A stretch of 64,000 bases of DNA from Halarsenatibacter silvermanii (GTDB lineage: Bacteria; Bacillota; Halanaerobiia; Halanaerobiales; Halarsenatibacteraceae). Location of the stretch: positions 34,111 to 98,110 of the forward strand of contig NZ_FNGO01000010.1 in NCBI RefSeq assembly GCF_900103135.1, read 5' to 3'. The notes beneath the pieces are model-generated. The model had not been told where the DNA came from. It was given only the letters and a program-made list of their open reading frames with translations, and did no database searches. Positions 31,264-38,329 of this stretch are shown here, one piece after another; the first letter of the stretch is position 1; each line of letters begins with the position of its first letter. The translations under genes were made by a program, and so were the position numbers.

Positions 31264-31660
31264 CTATACGGACAGGCAGCAGCTGCAAATTCTCTGAGCG
31301 ACATTTATGCCATGGGCCATAGGCGGCCGACCGGTGCTGGTTCCCAACATTTGCTGTTTCCCCGGCTCTCTGGATAGAGGTATTTTGAAACGAATTCTGG
31401 CCGGCCATCTTTTGGAAATGATGGAAGCCTGACAGCTGGGCTGTAAAATTTTTGCCGAAAAACTTCCCTGTTTTGAGGGTATACCCGATCTGATAGCGTC
31501 TGGAATGATGCCAGGTGGACTACACAAAAATAAAGAAACTTATTCGGATAAAGTGGATTTCGGATCAAAACTGGAGGAAGCAAAGTTTATTAAAGATTTG
31601 CTTCATGATCCGCAAACATCCGCGGGACTGCTTCTAGCTTTTCAAAAGGGTGATATATAA
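31264..31660 (+). pseudogene. selD: Decayed selenophosphate synthase gene
   Basis: Translation gives LYGQAAAANSLSDIYAMG (31264-31317), then after a frameshift GGRPVLVPNICCFPGSLDRG and ILKRILAGH (from 31322), then directly LLEMMEA, an in-frame TGA (31430-31432) and EGIPDLIASGMMPGG, HKNKETYSDKVDFG and DLLHDPQTSAGLLLAF, ending at TAA 31658. These pieces follow the order of SelD. The first 80 or so residues, including the catalytic Cys/Sec, are missing, and roughly 100 residues are deleted between ILAG and HLLEMM. The gene cannot encode an active enzyme. Weak similarity may continue to about 31760. It lies directly behind the LysR gene. Confidence 0.82.
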
Positions 31661-31770
31661 ATAGCCCGGGAGATATTGAGGTAGAATTCATGCCCATCGA
31701 GAGAGATTGGCAGGGCGTTTTTGGACCGGCCCGCACTGAAATTCTATGAAGAATATAGAAAAATAATGAG

Positions 31771-31806
31771 ATCCCGATCCCGGCAGACGGCCCGGATCGG
31801 GATTTT
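31771..31806 (+). terminator. Terminator between the selD remnant and the PPi-type pfk
   Basis: ATCCCGATCC (31771-31780) pairs with GGATCGGGAT (31794-31803) and is followed by TTTT on the plus strand. It sits between convergent units and may serve both. Confidence 0.75.
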
Positions 31807-31852
31807 CGACTGGATAGCATTACTGAAAATAGTACGGCCCGAGAGTCACATT

Positions 31853-32863
31853 TTAGCCGAAGAGGTATTCGGCATCTTCATAAAAATCCAGAGGGACCTG
31901 TTTTATTTCTGCTACCGCTTCGGAGAGATCGACAGGTACAATATCCTGTCCCTGCAGCGCGGGCATCTTGCCGAAGTTTTCTTCTTCAACTAGATCTATG
32001 GCCATAAGACCGTAGCGGCTGGAAAGCACCCTATCATAAGCAGTGGGGCTGCCGCCTCTGACTATGTGGCGGGGCTGAATATATCTGGTTTCCCAGTCCA
32101 TTTTTTCCTCAATCTCTTCTGCCAGATAATCACCAATACCTCCCAGCACCACGTGACCGTATTCATCAGTTTCCTCATCCTGTGCCATCATCTCTTCCAT
32201 TTCTGTTGTGGTGGCGCCTTCAGCCACAACCACCAGAGCATATTCCTTCCCTTTCTCTCTTCTTTTCTCCAGATAATGGCATACGTCATCTATGCTGTAT
32301 TCTTTTTCCGGTATCATAATAAAATCAGCGTCACCAGCCCATCCGGCATAGCGGCCAAATATCTCATAAATTATAACCCGGTGGTGAGAACAGGCGGTTG
32401 TCCTCAACCTATCCAGGTGATCGGTAGCTGCCTGAATAGCGCTCATAAAACCAAAGGTCATGTCGGTGCATCGGAGATCATTATCCATAGTCTTGGGAAC
32501 ACCAACGACATTTAAGCCGCGCTCATAGAACTTGTCGGCAGCCCCCAGAGTGTCATCTCCTCCGATTACTATCATAGCATCCAGATCCTGTTCTTCAAAA
32601 GTTTCTTCAACTTTTTCAGGACCGTGTCTGGGATTAAAAGGATTGGTCCTGCTGCTTCCCAGCATAGTACCTCCTTCAGGCATAATATCGATCACATCAT
32701 CGATCTCCAGGGGGCGAGCTATGTTTTCAACCGCACCTTTCCAGCCATCTTCAAACCCAATAAATTCGTGACCGTATTCATTTATTCCCTTCCAGACTAT
32801 AGATTTTATAACAGCATTGAGGCCGCCGCAGTCTCCGCCTCCAGTCAGTATGCCAATTTTCAT
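31853..32863 (-). CDS. pfp: 6-phosphofructokinase, probably pyrophosphate-dependent
   Basis: Phosphorylates fructose 6-phosphate in glycolysis. About 336 residues, PFKA superfamily. In the E. coli numbering, positions 104 and 124 are Asp (IGGDD, 101-104) and Lys (PKTMDND, Lys124). The Gly-to-Asp and Gly-to-Lys pair is the known mark of PPi-using enzymes; ATP enzymes have Gly at both. The MDND catalytic Asp and the sugar-binding IYEIFGRYAGW and PRHIVRGG are intact. PPi use would make the step reversible. ATG 32863 follows AGGAGG. It is divergent from the ATP-type pfkA. Confidence 0.92.
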   Translation of the reverse strand: MKIGILTGGGDCGGLNAVIKSIVWKGINEYGHEFIGFEDGWKGAVENIARPLEIDDVIDIMPEGGTMLGSSRTNPFNPRHGPEKVEETFEEQDLDAMIVIGGDDTLGAADKFYERGLNVVGVPKTMDNDLRCTDMTFGFMSAIQAATDHLDRLRTTACSHHRVIIYEIFGRYAGWAGDADFIMIPEKEYSIDDVCHYLEKRREKGKEYALVVVAEGATTTEMEEMMAQDEETDEYGHVVLGGIGDYLAEEIEEKMDWETRYIQPRHIVRGGSPTAYDRVLSSRYGLMAIDLVEEENFGKMPALQGQDIVPVDLSEAVAEIKQVPLDFYEDAEYLFG

Positions 32864-33018
32864 AATCAAACCTCCTGTAGATTATTTTATAAAAATTTCT
32901 TCGAGCAGGTCAGGGTAAAAACTGAGTCATTAATAATTACAAGATAGAGTAAATATCTCCTGCTAAAACAAAGAAATAATAAAATTCACAAAAATAACCC
33001 TCCCAGGTGAAACATTGT

Positions 33019-33048
33019 TTGACAAATTTATTGGACTGGTGATATGAT
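33019..33048 (+). promoter_or_regulatory. Promoter of pfkA
   Basis: -35 TTGACA (33019-33024), 18-base spacer, -10 TATGAT (33043-33048), preceded by the extended -10 dinucleotide TG. Confidence 0.8.
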
Positions 33049-33126
33049 GGTTTAAAGCTATGGGCGTTTGAAAATATATATTTAGTTAAATCGTGCACGG
33101 GTTAACATTCCCGGGAGGGTCTACAT

Positions 33127-34131
33127 ATGGGACAAATGGAGAGAATAGGAGTTATGACCAGCGGAGGCGACGCTCCGGGCATGAATGCAGCCGTGAGAGC
33201 TATAACCCGCTGGGGTAAAGATGCCGGATTGGATATATTGGGCATCAAAAGAGGCTATGCTGGCCTTTTAAATGAGGAAATAATTCCTCTGTCCGATAGT
33301 GATGTTTCGGGAAAGGTAAACAGAGGCGGGACTTTTTTGCTTACAGCGAGAAGCGAAAAGTTTCGCAGTGAAGAAGGACAGCAGAAGGCTCTGGAAATGC
33401 TGCACAAAAATCAGATCGATGGTTTGATCGTAATAGGCGGCGATGGTTCGATGCGCGGCGCTAAAAAGCTCGAAGAAAAGGGGTTTCCCACAGCTTTTCT
33501 TCCAGGAACTATAGATAATGACATTCCCTGTACTGATTACTCCATAGGTTTTGATACCGCTATAAACACCGTTACGAACATCGTCGATAAAATTCGCGAT
33601 ACTGCTACTTCTCACGAAAGAGTTTTTATAATCGAAACCATGGGGCGTCACAGCGGAGTTTTAACGCTGGAAGCCGGTCTGGCTGCCGGAGCTGAAGCAG
33701 TATTAATTCCGGAAATAAAGTTTGATATTGAAGAAGTATGCCGGATTGTTGCAAAAGGATATGATCGTGGTAAGCTTCATAATCTTATCCTCGTGGCTGA
33801 AGGAGTGGATTACACTCATGGAGAGAGCTATGCTGACAGGAAGAACAGAGTGGTGTTTGAAATAGGAAAAAAAATAGAAAGCCGCACCGGTCATGAAGTG
33901 CGAGAGATAGTTTTAGGACATGTTCAGCGGGGAGGAGCTCCCTCGGCCAAAGATAGAATTTTGGCCAGCAAAATGGGATCCAGAGTTTTAGAGGGCATTC
34001 TGGAAGGTAAGTCAGGCATGATGGTCGCTAAAGAAGGAAATCTTTTCAGAATGATTTCTTATGAAAAGGTATTAAATAATGAAGTTTCAATCGACAAAAG
34101 TCTTTATGAACTGGCCCATATTATAGGCTAG
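33127..34131 (+). CDS. pfkA: ATP-dependent 6-phosphofructokinase
   Basis: Commits fructose 6-phosphate to glycolysis with ATP. 334 residues with GVMTSGGDAPGMNAAVRA, VIGGDGSMRGA and PGTIDNDIPCTDYSIGFDTA. Gly at the GGDG and PGTIDND positions marks the ATP type, in contrast to the adjacent divergent enzyme. FIIETMGRHSG and HVQRGG bind the sugar phosphate. ATG 33127 follows GGGAGGG; an internal ATG at 33136 is an alternative. pyk follows 95 bases downstream, a common pfkA-pyk pair. Confidence 0.98.
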   Translation: MGQMERIGVMTSGGDAPGMNAAVRAITRWGKDAGLDILGIKRGYAGLLNEEIIPLSDSDVSGKVNRGGTFLLTARSEKFRSEEGQQKALEMLHKNQIDGLIVIGGDGSMRGAKKLEEKGFPTAFLPGTIDNDIPCTDYSIGFDTAINTVTNIVDKIRDTATSHERVFIIETMGRHSGVLTLEAGLAAGAEAVLIPEIKFDIEEVCRIVAKGYDRGKLHNLILVAEGVDYTHGESYADRKNRVVFEIGKKIESRTGHEVREIVLGHVQRGGAPSAKDRILASKMGSRVLEGILEGKSGMMVAKEGNLFRMISYEKVLNNEVSIDKSLYELAHIIG

Positions 34132-34226
34132 CAGCGAGGTTAATTTCTTTGTTAGTTTTTCTTTCTAACGCTGGTGAATAATTTAGCAAAATTTCATCCG
34201 GGGCAGCCCGGTCAGGAGGTATAATT

Positions 34227-35978
34227 ATGCGGAAAACCAAAATTGTCTGCACTCTGGGACCTGCCAGCAACGACAGGTCGACACTAAGACAGATGGCGGA
34301 AAGCGGCATGAATGTAGCGCGTTTTAACTTTTCTCACGGGGAGCATGAAGAACATCTTCATAGAATCAATATGGTTAGAAAGGTCGAAGAAGAATTGGGG
34401 GATCCAATAGCCCTCATGCTCGATACTCAGGGGCCAGAAATCAGGACCGGAGAACTTGTCGAAGATGAGGTTGAGCTCGTTGAAGGCGAAGAAGTGGTGA
34501 TAACTACCGATGAAGTCGAAGGGGACAGAGATAAATTCAGCGTTTTTTATGATAACCTACCCAACGATGTCGATCCAGGCAGCACCATACTGGTTGATGA
34601 TGGTTTGATCGAGCTTGAAGTTCTTTCGGTAGCCGGTTCAGAAATAAACTGTAAAATTATGAACGGCAGCAAGCTGGGAACATATAAGGGTGTCAACCTG
34701 CCCGGTATAAAAGTAAAACTTCCGGCTCTAACCGATAAGGATAGAAAGGATATCAAGTTCGGATGCGAACAGGGGGTTCATTTTGTGGCGGCCTCTTTTG
34801 TTCGAAAGGCAGACGATGTGATCGAAATAAGAAAACTTTTGGAGGAAAATAACAGCGAAGATATAGGCATTATCCCAAAGATTGAAAATCAGGAAGGCGT
34901 CGAAAATATTGATGAAATTATCGAAGTTTCAGATGGAATCATGGTTGCCAGAGGTGATCTCGGGGTTGAGCTTCCAGCAGAAAGAGTACCCATAATACAA
35001 AAAAGCATTATTCGCAAATGCAATCAGGCGGCTATACCAGTAATCACCGCCACTCAGATGCTCGATTCTATGATCAGAAATCCTCGGCCTACCAGGGCCG
35101 AAGCCTCTGATGTGGCCAATGCAATTTTTGACGGGACGGACGCGATAATGCTTTCCGGAGAATCGGCAGCAGGGAATTATCCCGTGGAAGCGGTTAAAAC
35201 TATGGCCAAAATCGCCCGGGAAACAGAAAACTCCCTGTCTTATACCAGAGATCTATTTCAGGATGATGAGTCTCAAAAAACTGCCACAGAAGCTATAAGT
35301 CTTGCTTCATGTGAGACAGCCGTGAATCTCGAGGCAGATGCGATTATAACATCTACTGATTCAGGTCTTACGGCCAGGATGGTCGCTAAATACCGGCCCG
35401 ATATTAAGATAATAGCTGTGACTCCCAATGATAGAGTTCTGCACTCGCTAGCTTTAAGCTGGGGAGTTGCTCCCCTTAAAGGAGAAAATGCTGATTCCAC
35501 TGATAAGATGATACAGCTTTCCATAGACTCTGCTCTGGATAAAGGCTATATAAAAAATGGTGATCTCGTTACAGTTACTGCTGGAGCCCCTGTGGGCATG
35601 CCCGGTACAACAAATCTCATAAAAGTTGACGTGGTAGGACGACCGCTGCTGGAAGGGGATGGGATTGGCAAAAGTATTATAACCGGAAATGCTATTAAAG
35701 TCTCTTCTCCTGAAGAAGCAGAGGAAAAAATCGAAGAAGGAGATATTATAGTAACTTCTATGACCGATAGTTCATATATGCCGGCTATAAAAAAGGCTGC
35801 TGGAATTATAACAGAGAAAGGTGGTCTCACCTCTCATCCCGCTATCGTAGGGCTCAATCTGGAAAAACCTGTGGTAGTGGGGGTAGGGGATGCTGCTGAC
35901 AAAATCGAAGATGGTGGGGAAATCACACTTGACGGAGTAAGAGGTCTGGTATACAAGGGTATCGCCCATCTTCGTTGA
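34227..35978 (+). CDS. pyk: Pyruvate kinase with C-terminal PEP-utilising domain
   Basis: Makes pyruvate and ATP from PEP and ADP. The 583 residues include the TIM barrel with MRKTKIVCTLGPAS, FNFSHG, the active-site IPKIENQEGVENIDEI and MVARGDLGVELP. An extra C-terminal domain (about 480-583, with GGLTSHPAIVGLNLEKPVVVG) resembles the swivelling PEP-utiliser domain found in Bacillus-type pyruvate kinases; its His is in TSHPA. The ATG follows CAGGAGG. Closed by the terminator shared with the minus-strand RNA. Confidence 0.98.
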   Translation: MRKTKIVCTLGPASNDRSTLRQMAESGMNVARFNFSHGEHEEHLHRINMVRKVEEELGDPIALMLDTQGPEIRTGELVEDEVELVEGEEVVITTDEVEGDRDKFSVFYDNLPNDVDPGSTILVDDGLIELEVLSVAGSEINCKIMNGSKLGTYKGVNLPGIKVKLPALTDKDRKDIKFGCEQGVHFVAASFVRKADDVIEIRKLLEENNSEDIGIIPKIENQEGVENIDEIIEVSDGIMVARGDLGVELPAERVPIIQKSIIRKCNQAAIPVITATQMLDSMIRNPRPTRAEASDVANAIFDGTDAIMLSGESAAGNYPVEAVKTMAKIARETENSLSYTRDLFQDDESQKTATEAISLASCETAVNLEADAIITSTDSGLTARMVAKYRPDIKIIAVTPNDRVLHSLALSWGVAPLKGENADSTDKMIQLSIDSALDKGYIKNGDLVTVTAGAPVGMPGTTNLIKVDVVGRPLLEGDGIGKSIITGNAIKVSSPEEAEEKIEEGDIIVTSMTDSSYMPAIKKAAGIITEKGGLTSHPAIVGLNLEKPVVVGVGDAADKIEDGGEITLDGVRGLVYKGIAHLR

Positions 35979-36009
35979 ACAGATTAATAAGATATTAGCA
36001 GAAAAACCA

Positions 36010-36045
36010 AAAGGAGCGGGGGGAAATTTCCCCCGCTCCTTTTTC
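36010..36045. terminator. Bidirectional terminator of pyk and of the minus-strand RNA
   Basis: AAAGGAGCGGGGG pairs with CCCCCGCTCCTTT around a short AAATT-type loop. T runs follow on both strands (TTTTTC on plus, TTTTGGTTTTTC on minus). Confidence 0.92.
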
Positions 36046-36051
36046 TGATTC

Positions 36052-36284
36052 GGAAGTAAAGAGGCCGCGTAGCCACCCGGAATATTGGAACTGTCGGAAG
36101 AACCCGTACAGACTTTCCTGCAAATGACCGAAGCTTAACTTCATGGTGCTCGGAACATACTTCTTAGATTTCTCAATCATTCACTTCTGAACTCCGAGGA
36201 ACCTTACTGCTTACAGTCACGATAAGCTTTTAAATCTAAAATCTTAAATCCTGCTGATTTCCGGATGATGGTCTCTTTACTTCC
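36052..36284 (-). ncRNA. Structured RNA with own promoter, candidate 6S RNA
   Basis: The region has no coding gene. On the minus strand a near-consensus promoter ends 6 bases before 36284. From there GGAAGTAAAGAG pairs perfectly with CTCTTTACTTCC at 36052-36063 as a 12-base-pair closing stem. A second stem follows (CCA and TCCGGAA with TTCCGGG and TGG). An open region comes next, whose 3' side carries its own small hairpin (GGAA, CTGT and CGG pairing with CCG, ACAG and TTCC). A distal arm (GTGACTG and AAGC with GCTT and CGGTCAT; CTCGGA with TCCGAG) ends in a large loop. Closing stem, central bubble with a 3' hairpin and a distal arm are the plan of 6S RNA. Size about 233 bases, then a terminator. 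The identity is inferred from shape only. Confidence 0.6.
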
Positions 36285-36290
36285 ACCTTT

Positions 36291-36319
36291 ATAGTACCAG
36301 ATAGAGCGTCAAAAGTCAA
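36291..36319 (-). promoter_or_regulatory. Promoter of the structured RNA
   Basis: Minus strand -35 TTGACT (36314-36319), 17-base spacer, -10 TACTAT (36291-36296). The predicted start coincides with the first base of the RNA closing stem. Confidence 0.8.
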
Positions 36320-36396
36320 GTAAAATTTGAACATTTTATAATATTAAAAAATAACTTGCGATTTTTTTGCTGCTAACCGCCTCCGGGAACAATAGA

Positions 36397-36864
36397 TTAC
36401 CTGGGTCGGTTGCTATCATGATTTTTGCCCCGGGGAGAATAATTTATTTTGCGAGCATACCAGGGACCCAATTTGGGGGTCAAAATTATTACTGAGGCTA
36501 AAAAACCCGGTTTTCCGGATCCATCATCCAGCGCGAGAAAAAGTATAAACTGCTGAAAAAGACCGTAAAGCATTGTCCCCAAGACCGCTCCAGGAATGAT
36601 GGAAGCGAAATGAAGAGTTTTATAGAGGGGGTTTGAAAATCTGCTCCGATAACTTCGCAATTTCATTCTCAATTTGTGTACTCCCCAAAAACCTGTAAGT
36701 CCGATATATCCACCAAGCAGAGGCAGAAATATCAGGGCGGGAGTGGAAAGATTCAACAATAAAGCCAGAGCAGATGCTGCGGCCAAACAGATGAGCCCTG
36801 AAGCCGTAGCAAGACGGCCCAAATAAAGGATGAACTCATCTTTATTGCGATTTTGGTAGCTCAT
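36397..36864 (-). CDS. Membrane protein of unknown function
   Basis: About 155 residues. Hydrophobic segments at roughly 15-35, 38-58 and 85-110 flank a basic loop (KLRMKLRSYRSRF). The hydrophilic C-terminus is basic (YSPRGKNHDSNRPR), unlike the acidic soluble proteins around it. The ATG at 36864 follows CAGGAGGTAAAA; an upstream in-frame start at 36915 has no ribosome site. No family recognised. Its gene ends about 80 bases before the promoter of the structured RNA. Confidence 0.7.
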   Translation of the reverse strand: MSYQNRNKDEFILYLGRLATASGLICLAAASALALLLNLSTPALIFLPLLGGYIGLTGFWGVHKLRMKLRSYRSRFSNPLYKTLHFASIIPGAVLGTMLYGLFQQFILFLALDDGSGKPGFLASVIILTPKLGPWYARKINYSPRGKNHDSNRPR

Positions 36865-36956
36865 TTTTACCTCCTGTAAATTAGATCTGTAACTGTTCAA
36901 TAGCTTTGCAGACATAATTATATCACATATCCGCCTGGAATTCAGTTTTTATTCTG

Positions 36957-36985
36957 TTGCAACTTTCTGTTAAAAATGATATATT
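36957..36985 (+). promoter_or_regulatory. Promoter of the BMP transporter operon
   Basis: -35 TTGCAA (36957-36962), 17-base spacer, -10 TATATT (36980-36985). No purine riboswitch was recognised in the leader of about 100 bases. Confidence 0.65.
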
Positions 36986-37088
36986 TGAATCTGGCAGGTA
37001 ATCAAATTAAACACTTTAATATAGATATTGGCTGTGATTATTCCTTCATAAATTCCTGACTTCCAAATAACAAGAGGGGGTTATTGTA

Positions 37089-38168
37089 TTGATTAAGAAA
37101 AGTGGAATTCTGGCGATTTTATTTGCCGTCGTTCTGGTAATCAGTTTTATGGGTTTTAGCCAGCCGGCTGAAGCAGAGACTATTCAGGTAGGTGCAGTTT
37201 TTTCTTTAGGTGGTCTGGGTGATCTGTCATTTAACGATCTCGCTTATGAAGCTCTGGAAAATGCCAGCGAAGATTATGATGTGGAATTTGATTATATTGA
37301 ACCTGATAGCTCAGCGGATTTCGATCCCTCACTTCGCAGATTTGCTGAAAGGAATTACGATCTGGTTTTAGCTGTCGGTTTCCTGCAGGAAGAGGAAGTA
37401 AGACAGATTTCTCAGGAATATCCTCATGTGAATTTCGCCCATGTTGATGTTGCTCATGAGCCAGCTATCGATAATGTCAGAGGAATGCTATTTGCCGACC
37501 ATCAAAGTTCCTTTTTGGTAGGAGCTCTTTCAGCTCTGGTTACAGAAGAAGACAATGTGGGTTTTCTCGGCGGCATCGACAGTCCCCTTATCAACAAATT
37601 TGAGGGTGGTTTCGTACAGGGGGTGGAGTATATAGCCGAAGAAGACAAAGATATCGAAATCCAGCGCAGTTATGCCGATAGTTTTGATGATGCTGCTCGC
37701 GGGCGAGAAATAGCACTTGGATTTATCGATGATGGTGCCGATGTTATTTATCATGCTTCCGGTGGAACAGGTGATGGTCTTTTCACCGCTGCTGAAGAAG
37801 AAGACATCTATGCCATTGGGGTGGATTCCAATCAAAACTGGATTTCTCCAGGGCATATAATAGCGAGCAAACTGAAAAACGTTGATGTAGCAGTGTATAA
37901 TACAATTGAAGATGTTGTTAAAGGTGACTTTGAAGGTGGCAGAAATATGGAATTTGATCTGGAAGTTGATGGTGTAGGAACAACTCCACTCGAGTCTGTC
38001 ATAGATGAAGTTATAGAGCCGGAACTCGATGAGGAAGATAGAGAAGCAATTCTCCAGATGAAAGAAGAAGTAACCGCACCTCACGCAGAGCGAATTGAGG
38101 AAATTCGCGAAAAGATTATTGAAGATGAAATAGAGATTGAAGACTGGTCTGAAATCGGCAGACAATAA
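37089..38168 (+). CDS. BMP family substrate-binding protein (nucleoside ABC transporter)
   Basis: Extracytoplasmic binding protein of the BmpA/PnrA family, which captures purine or other nucleosides. 359 residues with a signal peptide (about 1-30, ending AEA before ETIQVG). The family signatures VFSLGGLGDLSFNDLAYEAL and YADSFDDAARGREIA are present. There is no lipobox cysteine, although most Gram-positive relatives are lipoproteins; the hydrophobic N-terminus may remain as an anchor. Translation starts at TTG 37089, 8 bases after GAGGGGG. It heads the operon with an ATPase and two permeases. Confidence 0.93.
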   Translation: MIKKSGILAILFAVVLVISFMGFSQPAEAETIQVGAVFSLGGLGDLSFNDLAYEALENASEDYDVEFDYIEPDSSADFDPSLRRFAERNYDLVLAVGFLQEEEVRQISQEYPHVNFAHVDVAHEPAIDNVRGMLFADHQSSFLVGALSALVTEEDNVGFLGGIDSPLINKFEGGFVQGVEYIAEEDKDIEIQRSYADSFDDAARGREIALGFIDDGADVIYHASGGTGDGLFTAAEEEDIYAIGVDSNQNWISPGHIIASKLKNVDVAVYNTIEDVVKGDFEGGRNMEFDLEVDGVGTTPLESVIDEVIEPELDEEDREAILQMKEEVTAPHAERIEEIREKIIEDEIEIEDWSEIGRQ

Positions 38169-38235
38169 GAAACAAAATCAATTGAGCTCTCATAAAATTG
38201 AATGATTTTAAAAATGTGAGAACAACGTTATATCT

Positions 38236-38287
38236 GGACTTCACCTCCGGAAGCGGATTCCAGGTGGTGGGGTCCTGCTTTTTGTTT
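38236..38287 (+). terminator. Internal terminator or attenuator between binding protein and ATPase genes
   Basis: GGAC plus CACCT (38236-38246) pair with AGGTG and GTCC (to 38275), followed by a T-rich run. It lies inside the operon, so it probably lowers expression of the membrane components relative to the binding protein. Confidence 0.6.
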
Positions 38288-38329
38288 TATTCAGAGCAGT
38301 TTTTATTTCAAAAACTGGAGGCACAGTTT

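Noticed and set aside
31430..31432. In-frame TGA in the selD relic as a selenocysteine codon
   Set aside because: SelD carries its Cys/Sec near the N-terminus, which is missing here. The TGA falls in a C-terminal helix, and the gene also has a frameshift and a large deletion.
31264..31583. Two minus-strand frames opposite the selD relic
   Set aside because: They are antisense shadows; the SelD similarity is on the plus strand.
35995..36180. Minus-strand frame of 61 residues
   Set aside because: It lies in the structured RNA and terminator, and has no ribosome site.
36052..36284. T-box leader, tmRNA, SRP RNA or RNase P RNA as identity of the structured RNA
   Set aside because: A GGGTGG...GCGG string resembles a T-box core, but no gene follows and the string lies in a closed stem. 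The tmRNA, SRP and RNase P core sequences are not present.
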